64,000 bases of DNA, taken from Candidatus Polarisedimenticolia bacterium (GTDB taxonomy: Bacteria; Acidobacteriota; Polarisedimenticolia; Gp22-AA2; AA152). This document shows positions 18,218 through 27,795 of this stretch, piece by piece (within the stretch, counting starts at the first letter, position 1; each line of letters opens with the position of its first letter). The position numbers were made by a program, and so were the translations under genes. The stretch spans positions 1 to 64,000 of the forward strand of contig DASYRE010000010.1 in NCBI GenBank assembly GCA_036004685.1, written 5' to 3'. The notes beneath the pieces were generated by a model, which was not told where the DNA came from, did no database searches, and saw nothing but the letters and a program-made list of their open reading frames with translations.

Positions 18218-19777
18218 ATGCTCCGCGCCCCTGAGGAGGCTGGCCGAAGCTCCCCGCCGAGCGGGCGCCGTCTCGCCCGTCCTCTCTTCCTGACGCTGAC
18301 CGCGTTCTACCTGCTCGGCTCGAGCGGCAGAATCGACACGCCGGACGGGGTCCTGATGTTCCGCGTCACCCAGAGCCTGGTGGAGCGGCGCGCCGCGGCC
18401 GTGGAGCCTTTGGCCGGCGCCGGAACCTGGGGAGGGCTTGTAGTTCCCGACCGGCGCGGCGGCGCCGCGCGCTTCTATCCCAAATACGGCTTGGGCCTTC
18501 CGCTGGCGGCGATCCCCTGCTACGCGGCGGGGCGCTGGCTCGCCCCCCTCGCCCGCCGGGGCGAAGCCGATCTTTTCGACGCCGAACGTGGAAGACGGCG
18601 ACTCTGGTACGACGTGGGTCCGGACAACTTCCGGGAAGCCTTCGGCGCGTTCGCGGCCTCCTGGACGAACGCCGCGGTCGTGGCGGCGACGCTCGCCGTC
18701 GTTTTCCTGATTGGGCTCGAGCTGGGATTCGGATCAGGCGGCTCGCTCGCCGCGGCCCTGGCGGGCGCCTTCGCGACGCCTCTGTGGGCCTACTCCCGGA
18801 CGTTCTTCGCCGAGCCGCTCGGAGGCCTCGGCCTGGCGGCGTTCTTCTACTTCGCGCTGCGCGGCCGGCGGGAGGATCGCCATGCGAGCTTCCTCGCCGC
18901 CGGCGCTTCCCTGGGCGTCGCGATCCTCGCCAAGCCGGCGCATCTGGTGCTTCTCCTGCCGGCCGCCATCCTCCTGGGAGGGGGCGCGCGCGGCCTGGAG
19001 TGGCGGCGGGCGGCCGGCCGGGCAGGAGCCTGCCTCGCGGGGCTGAGCCTCGCCCTGGCGGCGATGCTGATTTACAACCAGGCCCGGTTCGGAAGCTTCC
19101 TCGAGACGGGATATGGCGCGGAGGCGAGGCAGTGGACGACTCCATTCTGGAGCGGCACGGCGGGCCTGCTGCTCAGCCCGGGACGGGGGATGCTCTTCTA
19201 CTTTCCCCTCGCCCTGCTCGTCGCCTTGGCCTTCCGGCGCTTCGCCGCCGCGTTTCCGCTGGAAGCGGCATTCATCGCGGCCTGCCCTCTCGCCCTTCTG
19301 GTGACCTACGCCCGATGGTCCCGTTGGGAAGGAGGATGGTGCTGGGGGCCGCGGTTTCTCCTTCCTGCCATTCCCGTCCTGCTCCCGCCGCTGGCCGGAC
19401 TCTTCGAGTCGTTTCCCGGCTCGCGCGCCGGGCGCGCCGGCGTCCTCGCCGTCCTGGCCCTGGCCATGCTGGTGTCGATCGCCGGCGTTCTCATCGACGT
19501 CAACGCGTTCCACGGGTGGCTGCATGAAACGTACGAGAGCCGCCGGACGGCCTTCGAAGCGGCCGGATTCGGGACGTCCACGGAGCTCTATCGCTGGAGC
19601 TGGGCCTATTCCCCGCTGCGGCGCGGCTGGCGCTTCGCCTCGCCGGAGAACTTCCTCCTGACGCAGTCCCTGAGAAAGCCCGGCATCGTGACGGCATGGT
19701 TCGGGATCTGGGCGGCGGTCTTCGTCGGGCAGGGGCGCCGGCTGCTGCGCCCAGGCGGGAGTCGCAGGGGGTCTTGA
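18218..19777 (+). CDS. polytopic membrane protein, glycosyltransferase-like (GT39/ArnT-like)
   Basis: The 519-residue protein has about 10-12 hydrophobic segments. The layout resembles lipid-carrier-dependent glycosyltransferases: an early acidic/Arg loop after the first membrane helix (GRIDTPDGVL), a large loop with a KYGLGLP motif, and a W-rich ARWSRWEGGWCWGPRFLLP loop. An ArnT-like transfer from undecaprenyl-phosphate sugars is an inference; substrate is unknown. No good ribosome site precedes ATG 18218. A TACGAT element ends 5 nt before the ATG, so a leaderless transcript is possible. Confidence 0.5.
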   Translation: MLRAPEEAGRSSPPSGRRLARPLFLTLTAFYLLGSSGRIDTPDGVLMFRVTQSLVERRAAAVEPLAGAGTWGGLVVPDRRGGAARFYPKYGLGLPLAAIPCYAAGRWLAPLARRGEADLFDAERGRRRLWYDVGPDNFREAFGAFAASWTNAAVVAATLAVVFLIGLELGFGSGGSLAAALAGAFATPLWAYSRTFFAEPLGGLGLAAFFYFALRGRREDRHASFLAAGASLGVAILAKPAHLVLLLPAAILLGGGARGLEWRRAAGRAGACLAGLSLALAAMLIYNQARFGSFLETGYGAEARQWTTPFWSGTAGLLLSPGRGMLFYFPLALLVALAFRRFAAAFPLEAAFIAACPLALLVTYARWSRWEGGWCWGPRFLLPAIPVLLPPLAGLFESFPGSRAGRAGVLAVLALAMLVSIAGVLIDVNAFHGWLHETYESRRTAFEAAGFGTSTELYRWSWAYSPLRRGWRFASPENFLLTQSLRKPGIVTAWFGIWAAVFVGQGRRLLRPGGSRRGS

Positions 19778-19788
19778 ACCCGTGCGGC

Positions 19789-20166
19789 CTATTTTTCCTC
19801 GGGAATGTCGGAAGGATCGAAACCGCCGAGGAACTCCGACAACTCCTCAGGTCGGCTTCCCGGGGGGCGATCCCGGTTGATGAACTCCTGAATCTCCTCT
19901 TCGAGCTTCTTGGGGGCCTCCGGAGGGGATTCGGGGGCGGCCGCTTTGCGGATGCGGCGCTGGCGGCGTCGCTGCCGCCGCTCCTCCTCGGCATCGGCCA
20001 CCGTCCCGAGCTCACGGACTTGAGAAGGGAGCGCCGAGGGAGGGGGATCGGGGAACTCGGTGGGCAGGGTCTCCGCGGGCGGCAGGAAGGCGTCGATGGG
20101 AAGCCGTTCGCGATGCGTCCGCAGCTCCCGCTCCAGTCTCCGGAAGAGATCGAGCGGCCCCTTCAT
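19789..20166 (-). CDS. small charged hypothetical protein
   Basis: A 125-residue, highly charged protein with proline-rich segments and a basic helix (EEERRQRRRQRRIRK). No known domain was recognised. Its ATG overlaps the stop of the coiled-coil TPR gene in ATGA, making it the third gene of the minus-strand operon that starts at 26168. Co-translation suggests it serves the same assembly as the two TPR proteins. Confidence 0.6.
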   Translation of the reverse strand: MKGPLDLFRRLERELRTHRERLPIDAFLPPAETLPTEFPDPPPSALPSQVRELGTVADAEEERRQRRRQRRIRKAAAPESPPEAPKKLEEEIQEFINRDRPPGSRPEELSEFLGGFDPSDIPEEK

Positions 20167-22322
20167 GAGCCCTCCTGCTGGTACAGCCTCAGGCAGCGCC
20201 GCGCGTTCTCATTGAGGGGATCGAGCTCCAGCGCCCGCTTCCAGGCCTGGACCGCCTGCTCGTGCCGGGACATCTTGTAGAAGGTGTTGCCCAGGTTCGT
20301 GTAGGCGATCGCCGAATCGGAGCCGGTCTGGAGCGCCTGGTTGAACATCTCGAGCGCCCGGTCGTACTGCAGCGTCGTGTGGTAGAGGAAGCCGAGGTTG
20401 TTGTAGACCTCCCCCATCTTGGGATCGATCTCGATCGCTTTCTGGAAGGCGGCGGCCGCCTCCGCCTCCTTGCTCTGGCGGCTCAGCGTCAGCCCGAGGT
20501 TGTTCCATGCCTCGGCGTACCCCGGCTCGGCCTCCAGCGCTTTGCGAAACGCGTCCTCCGCCGCCTCGGGGGCGCCGCGATAATAGAGCAGGACGCCGCG
20601 ATTGTTGTGCTCCTGCGCCGTGCGGTGCCGGACTCTCTCCGTTTCTTCCCGCGCCGTGGCGTGATAGGTCTCGAACGACTTCACCACGTGGTCGTTGGAT
20701 TCGGCCAGCGCCTGAAGGGCCGACCCGCTCTGCTGGACGATCTGAGAAATCCGCTCGAGGGCGGCGCGGGCGCCTTCCATCTGCTGCTGGATCTCCTGCA
20801 CGGCCGAAAGGGTGAGCTCGGCGGAGGCGTTCTGCTCGAGGATTTCGCGGATGCGCGCCATCGTGCCGCCGGTCTCCCGCTGCGCCGCCGCGATCGTCTC
20901 GAGGAGCGCCGCGGTCTTGGCCGCCGTGTCGGGCGCCGCCGCGCTGCTGCGCCGCTGCTCCGCCGCCATCAGCGACAGCTCCTCCAGGACGCGGCCGCCG
21001 ATCTCCCGGAGCAACGATGAGTGCTCCTCGCCGATCTTGCGGACCGGCGCCTCTACTTCCTCCCGGACCGAGCGCAGGAGCCCCGGAAGAGAGCCGATCT
21101 CCTCCCGGAGGGCCGCGAGGGATTGCGCCACGGCCGCGATCGAGCCGGTCGCGGCGGAAGTCGACTCCCGCACCGGCGACAGGGTTTCCTTCAGACGCGT
21201 GACCGCGTCGGAGACGCGCTGCATCTCCTGTCCCAGAGGCGTGATCGCCTCGCGCGTTCCGTCGCGCAGATCGCGCAACGCCTCCCTTAGCGAGTGGATT
21301 TCCGGCGCCAGCGCGTCGCCCGCTCCGGGATTCCGGGCCAGGTCCGCCAAGGAAGCCTTCAAGGCCCCAAGATGGTCCACCACCGGCTGGAGGCTCTCCG
21401 ACCGGAGCTGCTTCTGTCCGAGATGGTCGATCGACTCGCGGAGCCCGCCGAGCTCGTCGAGGAGGGGGCCGATCCCCTCGGGCTTCGGCTGGCTCTGGCG
21501 CAGCGCTTCGATCTGCTCGCGCAAGGATCCGATGTCGCCCCGCAGGAGAGCGCCGGCGTCGGCCCGGGCGGCATCCCGCCGCAGCGTCTCCACCAACTCT
21601 TTCAGCGAAACGATCTCCCCCGCGAGTGGCTCGAGGCCGCGCGCCTCCGGAGGATTCCGCCGCAGCTCGTCCACGGCCTCCCGCAGGGAGGCGAGCTCGT
21701 CGAGCAGGGAGCTGATCCCTTCGGGATTCGGCTGGTTCTTGCGGAGGGTGTCGATCTGCTCCTTCAAGCCCGCCATGTCGCCCCGCAGCGGAGCGAACGC
21801 GTCGGCGCGGGCCGCGTCGCCCCGCAGTGTCTCCACCAAGCCTTTCAGCGAGGCGATCTCCCCCGCGAGCGGCTCGAGGCCGCGCCCCTCCGAAGGATTC
21901 CGCCGCAGCTCCTCGATCTCCTGGCGCAGGCCGGCGAGCTCCTCGAGGAGGGGGCCGAGGTCCGGGGCGGGCGCGGCCGCTGGCATCAGGGTCGGGAGCG
22001 ATTCACGCAGCCGCGCCAGATCCGCGCCGAGGGGATGCAGATTGTCCTGCAGCAGGCGCAGCGCCCAGGCGGTGATGGCGGCCGGATCGAACTCGCACTT
22101 CCGCGCTGGCTCGGGCCCGGAGGCTTCGGTCCTCGGGGCAGGTGTCTGCAACCCTTCGCTGATCCGCTCGATCCTCCCGAGCAGGTTGTGCTCGAGTCCC
22201 TTGATCGACTGATCGACCTCGAGCAGCGAGGTCAGGATGTCCTTGCGGAGATTGTTGTGCATGCGCGTCTCGTCGTCGCCGGCGCTATTCGAGGGGCGGT
22301 TCGGACTCTTGGCATCTTCCAT
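20163..22322 (-). CDS. coiled-coil protein with C-terminal TPR repeats
   Basis: The 719-residue soluble protein has three parts. Residues ~120-330 contain near-identical 81-residue tandem repeats (LLEEL/LLDELASLRE...LEPLAGEI...LR). Residues ~330-560 are a long amphipathic coiled coil resembling apolipoprotein or chemoreceptor helices. Residues ~565-719 hold about four tetratricopeptide repeats (AWNNLGL, VYNNLGF, AYTNLGN). There is no signal peptide. ATG 22322 has an AAGGAG site. It begins 15 bp after the 1276-residue TPR gene and overlaps the small 19789 gene. A scaffold role is inferred. Confidence 0.7.
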   Translation of the reverse strand: MEDAKSPNRPSNSAGDDETRMHNNLRKDILTSLLEVDQSIKGLEHNLLGRIERISEGLQTPAPRTEASGPEPARKCEFDPAAITAWALRLLQDNLHPLGADLARLRESLPTLMPAAAPAPDLGPLLEELAGLRQEIEELRRNPSEGRGLEPLAGEIASLKGLVETLRGDAARADAFAPLRGDMAGLKEQIDTLRKNQPNPEGISSLLDELASLREAVDELRRNPPEARGLEPLAGEIVSLKELVETLRRDAARADAGALLRGDIGSLREQIEALRQSQPKPEGIGPLLDELGGLRESIDHLGQKQLRSESLQPVVDHLGALKASLADLARNPGAGDALAPEIHSLREALRDLRDGTREAITPLGQEMQRVSDAVTRLKETLSPVRESTSAATGSIAAVAQSLAALREEIGSLPGLLRSVREEVEAPVRKIGEEHSSLLREIGGRVLEELSLMAAEQRRSSAAAPDTAAKTAALLETIAAAQRETGGTMARIREILEQNASAELTLSAVQEIQQQMEGARAALERISQIVQQSGSALQALAESNDHVVKSFETYHATAREETERVRHRTAQEHNNRGVLLYYRGAPEAAEDAFRKALEAEPGYAEAWNNLGLTLSRQSKEAEAAAAFQKAIEIDPKMGEVYNNLGFLYHTTLQYDRALEMFNQALQTGSDSAIAYTNLGNTFYKMSRHEQAVQAWKRALELDPLNENARRCLRLYQQEGS
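21462..21947 (-). repeat. two tandem 243-bp coding repeats
   Basis: Within the coiled-coil TPR gene, two consecutive 243-bp units (81 codons each) are nearly identical; for example TTCAGCGA at 21601 recurs at 21844. A third, more diverged partial unit follows to about 21360. The conservation at DNA level implies recent duplication or gene conversion, and such arrays can expand or contract. Confidence 0.75.
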
Positions 22323-22337
22323 CGCCTTCTCCTTGGC

Positions 22338-25300
22338 TCATTTTCCGAATCGAAGAACCGTCTCTCCCAGGAGCTTCTGCCGCTCCGGCTCGAGGTCGTG
22401 AAGCACCAGCCGCCGGTAGGCGCGTTTCAGGGCGGAGCGGATCTCCGGGCTCGGATCCCCCTCGGCGATCCGCTCCAGCGTCCGGCAGGCCAGGACGTAG
22501 TCACCGCAGCGCTCGGCGGCGAAGGCCAGGCGGCGGTCGGGCCCGCAGGGCTTGAGAATCTCGGCGGCCCGGAAGTAGTCGGATTCCTGCAGCGCCGCCT
22601 CCGAATGGATGCGCAGCAGATCGCTCGCCTCCAGGACCCCGGCCGCCGCGCCGGTGAGATCGAGAGCCTCGCGCGTCTCGCCGAGGGTCAGGAGACCCAG
22701 AGCCAGGCGGCGCATCTCGGCTCCCCCCGTCTCGCCTTTACCCAGGCGCTCCCGCAGGGCGCCGACCTCGGTCTGGACGTGGGCCAGCACGGTATCGTGC
22801 ACGCGGGACAGCAGACGATTGCGATCGGGAGCCAGCGATTCCGCCTCCGCCAGGGCCTGCTTCGCCGCGGCGGTTTCGCCGCGGGCCAGGCAGGCGCGCC
22901 AGAGGCGGACGAGCAGGCTGAGCCTCTCGTTAGGCTCCCAGGGGCGCGCAAGCTCCTGCTGCAGCGCCTCGGCCGCTTCCTGGGGCCGCCCGGCGGCCAG
23001 CAGGAGATCCGCGACCAAGGCCGCCAGGCGATAGTTGCCGGGGCACCGCGGCTCGAGCCGCCGCGCCTCGTTGAGCGCTTCGGGAGCGAGCGAGGGGACG
23101 GAGCGGGCCGCCGTCTCGAGATCCTCCACGGCGGCGTTGAATTCCTGCCGGAGGGCAAGTCCCTGGGCGCGGGCCAGCCTCGCCTCGCCGAGGCGCGGGT
23201 CTTTCTCGATCAGCAGAGTGAACCCCTTGAGCACCGAGTCCAGGAGCCCGGGGTCGCGCTCCAGCGCCTTGCGATAGGCGCGCACGGCCGCGGGCAGTCG
23301 ATCGAAGCGGAACAGGATCTCGGCGGACAGGAAAGCCACCCGGGCTGTCCCGGCGTCTTGGGAGATGATCTCCTCGAGAATCCGCAGGACCTCATCGCGG
23401 GGGCCGTCGGTCCGGGAGGCCGCCTGGAAGAGCTTCTCGGCCGCTCCCGCGATCTCGCCGTCCGCCAGATACACTTCCGCCATGGTGAGGTAGGGGAGCG
23501 CCGCCTTGGGATCCTCGGAGATCATCTCGGAGCAGTAGCGGATGACCTGCGGAGCCGAGGCCTTGTCGACGCGGTAGGCCCCCCGACAGGCTTCGGCGGC
23601 GCGCGCGATGTCTTTCAGCGTCCGCTGGGCGCGGGCCATCGCCAGGTATCCGGAAGACAGCCGGGAGGAGCGCGCCAAAATGGTCTCCAGGCGCGGAATC
23701 ATCGATCGCGCGCTTTCCGGATGCGACTCCAGGACAGTCGTGATCGCCTCGGTCGTGGCCTTGTCGTTTCCCAGTCCGAAGAGGATCTCGACGCGGGCGA
23801 CGGCGGCTTCAGGAGAGATGGGATGGGAGGAGCGGATTCGATCCAGCTCGGACAGGACTCCTTCGGAGATGCGCGGATCGCTGCGGAACGCCTCCAGCAG
23901 GTGGCCCACTCCCTCCGCCACCCGTCCGATCTCCGGGAGGATCTTCCCGAGCGCCAGCGACCCAAGGGACAGGTTGGGATGGAGATCCAGCACGCGCTCG
24001 AGCTTCGCGGCGACTTCGGAGGCGAGGGAGGAGCTCTTTCGGAAGGCGTTGTAATAGCGCTTGACGGCGGCGGTGGCGTCCCCCCGCTCGAGCAAGGCCT
24101 CGCCGAGATGGATCTGGATGGGCGCGGTCTGATGGTCGTCCCGGAGCCGCAGCGTCTCGCTGCCGAGCGCCTGAACCTGCTCGAACTGCTTGGAGAGCAA
24201 CAAGGCGGTCGACAGGCCGATACGGACCTCGAGATCGTCGGGAGAGGTCTTCAGCGCGGCCCGGTAGCGGGCCAGCACGGGGGCCAGCAAGTCGGCGTTC
24301 AGCGATTGGATCTTGCGGAGCTCCGCGGTCGCGCCCCGGTAGTCCTTCTGCTGGAGGTGCAGTCCCGCCAGGATGTACCGCACCTCGGTCGTCTCCGGAT
24401 GGCGGGCCAGCAGGGTCTCGAAGATCTCCTCGATCTCTTCCATCCGCTCCGGGGCCAGGACCGCGACTTCCTGGAAGGCGTTGACCGCTTCGCCGATCTC
24501 CCCCGCGATCATGGCCGCTTCCCCCTGGCCGAACCGGGCCGCCGCCGGGAGCGCCCCGCCCGACGCCACGTCGCGGAACACCGGGAGCGCGGCGCGGGCG
24601 GCCTCCCGGGAGCACCGCGACGCCTCGGAAAGGAGGTGGAGGACCTCCGCCGCGCGGCCGGGATCGTCGGCCAGGAGCCCTCCAAGGACCGACACGGCCT
24701 CCACCGGCTCGCTGGCCGCGACGAACGACTCGGCCAGCGCGATCCGCAACCCGGGGTGCGACGGGTCGGCGAGCAGCGCCTCCTGGACGGCGGCGCGCGC
24801 CTCCGTGGCGGCCTTCGGGTCGCGGCGGATCCGGTTGCGCAGCAGGAGCGCGACCCGCCCAAGCTCCTTCTGCTGCAGGAAGATCTTGGCCAGGGCGGCT
24901 GAAATCGGGGCGGAGGCAATGTTCTGCTCGAGCATCGCCAGGAGTTTCGGAACGAGAATCGGCCCGTCCTCGGGGGAGAGCGCCAGCACGCGCTCGTAGC
25001 GGACCACCCCCTCCTCGGATCGCCCGGCCTTGAAGTCCAGCTCTCCCAGAAGCAGGAAGGTGCGCGCGTGATCCGGGAACGCGGCCGCCACCTTTTCTAA
25101 CGCGGCGGCGCTCTTGGCGTCGCCGATCTTCTCCGAGGCGAGCAGGATCGCCTCCACGGCGAGGACCGGCTTGCCGGCCCGGACATAAGCGTCGGCCAGC
25201 GCCAGGCGCAGTTCCGGATGCTCCTCCATCTTCGGCGTGAGCTCTTCGAGCAGTTGGACGATCGGCGGGCCGTGCGAGGCATGCGCGCCAAGCCGGGAGA

Positions 25301-26168
25301 GGGCCGCGAGCATCTCCGCGAATTTCCCCTCTTGACACCGGGCGCGGACGAGCAGCCAAAGCAGGCCGGGACTGTCGGGACTCTCCTTCAGGGCCGCGTC
25401 CATCCGCGCCGCCGCGAGAGGAGCGGCCCCCGCGGCGTCCGCCTCCATGGCGTGATCGATCTGCGCCAGCGCTTCCTCCGTCTTTCCCGCTTCGAGGAGC
25501 AGATCGACGAGGCCGAAACGGAGCGGGAGGTTGTGATAATCGCGGGCCAGGATCGCTTCGAAGCGGGCGCAGATTTTCCCGGTCTCCTCGGGGTTCTTCT
25601 CGATCAGGTTCCGGTAGGCCTGGGTCGCCTTCCCGTAATCCCCCGCGCGCTCGAGCGCCAGGGCGACGTAATAGGCGGAGTGGAGGGAGGTCTTGGTCAG
25701 CTTCGCCGTCGGGGCGTTCTTCCGGACGGCCTCCCACTTGGCGAGATGCCTCCCGTGATACACGCGCAGCGCCTCGGGACTGATTCGATCCAAGGCATCC
25801 AAGGCGCGGGGGTAGTCTTCCTGCCGAATGTAGTGCTCCGCGACGGCATCGTAGAAGGTCCCTACTTCGCGCCCCTTCATCCTCACTTCCTCGATGAACT
25901 CCTGGACCGCATCGATGTGCTTCGGACGGAGGCGGAGGACCTTCTTGAGACATTCTCCCGCGTCGGTCTCGCGGCCCGCTGCGAGGAAGCAGCGGGAAAG
26001 CTCGAAGAGGAGCGGCTCGCTGTCGGAGTTGCGCGCCAGCCCCGCTTCCAGGGCCTCGATCGCCTTGTCGGCGCGCCCCTCGTTGAGCGAGGTGCGGGCC
26101 TTCTCGAGGGCCCGGGCCTCGGGCCCCTGGGTGAGGGTCTTGAGGAGAGAAACGTCAGGAAGCTTCAT
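22338..26168 (-). CDS. giant TPR-repeat protein
   Basis: The 1276-residue protein is almost entirely helical repeats of TPR type (ALEAGLARN, AYRNLIEKNPEE, AFRSDP and many similar pairs), predicting a superhelical scaffold. No enzyme domain, signal peptide or membrane segment is visible. It is the first gene of a three-gene operon with the coiled-coil TPR protein (15 bp downstream) and a small charged protein. A promoter (TTGAAA-16-TATATT) lies at 26250-26277. What it scaffolds is unknown. Confidence 0.7.
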   Translation of the reverse strand: MKLPDVSLLKTLTQGPEARALEKARTSLNEGRADKAIEALEAGLARNSDSEPLLFELSRCFLAAGRETDAGECLKKVLRLRPKHIDAVQEFIEEVRMKGREVGTFYDAVAEHYIRQEDYPRALDALDRISPEALRVYHGRHLAKWEAVRKNAPTAKLTKTSLHSAYYVALALERAGDYGKATQAYRNLIEKNPEETGKICARFEAILARDYHNLPLRFGLVDLLLEAGKTEEALAQIDHAMEADAAGAAPLAAARMDAALKESPDSPGLLWLLVRARCQEGKFAEMLAALSRLGAHASHGPPIVQLLEELTPKMEEHPELRLALADAYVRAGKPVLAVEAILLASEKIGDAKSAAALEKVAAAFPDHARTFLLLGELDFKAGRSEEGVVRYERVLALSPEDGPILVPKLLAMLEQNIASAPISAALAKIFLQQKELGRVALLLRNRIRRDPKAATEARAAVQEALLADPSHPGLRIALAESFVAASEPVEAVSVLGGLLADDPGRAAEVLHLLSEASRCSREAARAALPVFRDVASGGALPAAARFGQGEAAMIAGEIGEAVNAFQEVAVLAPERMEEIEEIFETLLARHPETTEVRYILAGLHLQQKDYRGATAELRKIQSLNADLLAPVLARYRAALKTSPDDLEVRIGLSTALLLSKQFEQVQALGSETLRLRDDHQTAPIQIHLGEALLERGDATAAVKRYYNAFRKSSSLASEVAAKLERVLDLHPNLSLGSLALGKILPEIGRVAEGVGHLLEAFRSDPRISEGVLSELDRIRSSHPISPEAAVARVEILFGLGNDKATTEAITTVLESHPESARSMIPRLETILARSSRLSSGYLAMARAQRTLKDIARAAEACRGAYRVDKASAPQVIRYCSEMISEDPKAALPYLTMAEVYLADGEIAGAAEKLFQAASRTDGPRDEVLRILEEIISQDAGTARVAFLSAEILFRFDRLPAAVRAYRKALERDPGLLDSVLKGFTLLIEKDPRLGEARLARAQGLALRQEFNAAVEDLETAARSVPSLAPEALNEARRLEPRCPGNYRLAALVADLLLAAGRPQEAAEALQQELARPWEPNERLSLLVRLWRACLARGETAAAKQALAEAESLAPDRNRLLSRVHDTVLAHVQTEVGALRERLGKGETGGAEMRRLALGLLTLGETREALDLTGAAAGVLEASDLLRIHSEAALQESDYFRAAEILKPCGPDRRLAFAAERCGDYVLACRTLERIAEGDPSPEIRSALKRAYRRLVLHDLEPERQKLLGETVLRFGK

Positions 26169-26249
26169 GGGCCTCGAGGCTCAAGCTGCTCTCCGGCCAG
26201 CGCTTAGGCTTGTCCGACGGGCGAGAATCGCCCGGCCAGGACCATGGAA

Positions 26250-26277
26250 AATATAGAGATGCAGAGACGGATTTCAA
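26250..26277 (-). promoter_or_regulatory. promoter of the TPR operon
   Basis: On the minus strand TTGAAA (26272-26277) is followed after 16 nt by TATATT (26250-26255). The predicted start near 26243 leaves a leader of about 75 nt before the ATG at 26168. It is back-to-back with the plus-strand promoter at 26303-26331. Confidence 0.6.
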
Positions 26278-26302
26278 GATTGTTTAGCAACTTAGCTGTC
26301 GC

Positions 26303-26331
26303 TTGACTCGGGATAGGGCTCTGGGTATATT
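26303..26331 (+). promoter_or_regulatory. promoter of the CnaB-like secreted protein gene
   Basis: TTGACT (26303-26308), a 17-nt spacer, then TATATT (26326-26331). Predicted transcription starts near 26338, about 50 nt before the ATG at 26391. Confidence 0.7.
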
Positions 26332-26390
26332 GGCGCCACTCGATACAGCGAAGCAGTTTTCTTGCGGAAGAGATCTCTCTAGGAGGCGTG

Positions 26391-27086
26391 ATGCGGCTCG
26401 CTTCGGCAGTCGGTCGTCGGCTGGCGGTCCTCGGACTGGCGGTATCGCTTTGTGGCTTTCCCATCTCTTTCGGGCAGTCCGCCCAGGCGGCAGGGTCCCT
26501 GGCCGGTCGCATCTTCGTCGCCGACGGAGTGACGCCCCGCCCCGGCGTCATCGTGAAGGCGGCGAACCTCACCACCTCGAAAATCTTCACTTCCGCCCTC
26601 ACGGATCGCTCCGGCCGCTACGTTCTCGGCGATCTGCCGTCCGGCCAGTACCAGGTTGCGGTGGACACGGGCGAAGGCCTCTACGTGAACCTGGAGCGAG
26701 TCCCCGTCCTGCAGGGGAGGAAGACCCTCTTCTCTCTCGCTCTGAACCGATCGGCGCAGGACAATCCTGGCGACACTCCGCCTCCCCCGCCTCCTCCGAG
26801 CGAGCCCCCGGCGCAACCCCCTGCGGAGGCTCCGAAGCCCGAGGAGACCAAGCCGGAGGAGACGAAACCCGAAGAGACGAAGCCGGAGGAGAAAAAGCCC
26901 GAAGAGAAGAAGACGCCCGCCGAGCAGGAGGCTGCCAAGAAGAAGAAGGGGGGAAGCTTCTGGCGGAGCGGCTGGGGCGTCGCGGTGGGTCTGGGAGGCG
27001 GAGCGATCGTGCTCGGTGCCTTGGCCTCCTCTATCGCGGGCGACAGCAGTTCGGTGCCCGAGCCGCCGAGCCAGAGCACTCCCTAA
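26391..27086 (+). CDS. secreted CnaB/carboxypeptidase-regulatory-like protein
   Basis: The 231-residue product has a signal peptide ending near AQA (~33), a beta-sandwich of carboxypeptidase-regulatory or CnaB type (GSLAGRIFVADG..., TDRSGRYVLGDLPSGQYQV), a poly-Pro stretch, about five acidic-basic KPEETKPEE repeats, and a C-terminal hydrophobic segment (~195-215). It is therefore probably membrane-anchored with a flexible, cell-wall-spanning linker. An AGGAGG site at 26381 fits the ATG at 26391 better than the adjacent GTG. A factor-independent terminator follows at 27122. Confidence 0.65.
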   Translation: MRLASAVGRRLAVLGLAVSLCGFPISFGQSAQAAGSLAGRIFVADGVTPRPGVIVKAANLTTSKIFTSALTDRSGRYVLGDLPSGQYQVAVDTGEGLYVNLERVPVLQGRKTLFSLALNRSAQDNPGDTPPPPPPPSEPPAQPPAEAPKPEETKPEETKPEETKPEEKKPEEKKTPAEQEAAKKKKGGSFWRSGWGVAVGLGGGAIVLGALASSIAGDSSSVPEPPSQSTP

Positions 27087-27121
27087 GAAGCGCGGCGCAG
27101 CGGGTCGAAGGTCTGTCAACG

Positions 27122-27147
27122 AAAAGCCCGGCCTTGGCCGGGCTTTT
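27122..27147 (+). terminator. intrinsic terminator after the CnaB-like gene
   Basis: A perfect stem AAAAGCCCGGC/GCCGGGCTTTT with a 4-nt loop and its own T-run lies 36 bp after the stop at 27086. The A-run on the opposite side makes it usable in both directions. Confidence 0.85.
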
Positions 27148-27175
27148 CTGCGTCGGTCGGAACGATGGTCCAGCC

Positions 27176-27204
27176 TTGACTCGCCGGGGAGCGCGGCTTA
27201 ATGT
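27176..27204 (+). promoter_or_regulatory. promoter of the CBS-domain gene
   Basis: TTGACT (27176-27181), a 17-nt spacer, then TAATGT (27199-27204). The start codon at 27250 is about 40 nt beyond the predicted transcription start. Confidence 0.55.
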
Positions 27205-27249
27205 ACCCAAATCCGGAGCGCTCGCCGGAAGGAAGAGCGGGAGACGACG

Positions 27250-27708
27250 ATGAAGGCCAAAGAGATCATGACCCGGGAACCGATCACGACGCTCCCTCAG
27301 ACCACGATGGAGGAGCTGTGCGACGTCCTGCGCCGCGAGAACATCAACGGCACTCCCGTGGTGGACGAGGCCGGCCAGCTGGTCGGAATCGTCTCCCAGG
27401 ACGACGTCATCTTCCGCAAAGGGGGAAGGAACGAAGCCTTCCAGCCGCCCAAGGACATCAAGGATCTTTTCCAGCGAGGCTTCGCCTCGTTCGCCGAGAG
27501 CGACACGCCCCTCCGGGTCGGCGACATCATGACGCGGGAAGTGATTTCGGCGGACGAAGAGACGCCCGTGGAGCAGCTGTGCCGCACGATGTGGGAGCGG
27601 CGCATCCATCGAATTCCGATCACCCGGGGCGGCAAGCTCAGCGGCATCGTCTCCGCCCTGGATCTTTGCCGGATCATCGCCCTGGGAAACGTCCGCCTTC
27701 CCGAATAG
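27250..27708 (+). CDS. CBS-domain-pair protein
   Basis: The 152-residue protein consists of two CBS domains (KAKEIMTREPITT...GIVSQDDV and VGDIMTREVISAD...GIVSALDLC), which together form a Bateman module binding adenine nucleotides such as AMP, ATP or S-adenosylmethionine. There is no fused enzyme, channel or DNA-binding domain, so it may act as a free-standing sensor. The ATG at 27250 follows a GGGAG site. It has its own promoter and is not overlapped with its neighbours. Confidence 0.85.
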   Translation: MKAKEIMTREPITTLPQTTMEELCDVLRRENINGTPVVDEAGQLVGIVSQDDVIFRKGGRNEAFQPPKDIKDLFQRGFASFAESDTPLRVGDIMTREVISADEETPVEQLCRTMWERRIHRIPITRGGKLSGIVSALDLCRIIALGNVRLPE

Positions 27709-27795
27709 CCTCCTCCTCGCCAGATTCCGCCGTCTCCGGCCGGTGTGCTTCCTCCGCCACCCGGCGGGCTGCGCCGGCGCCTCTCGAGCCCGGGA

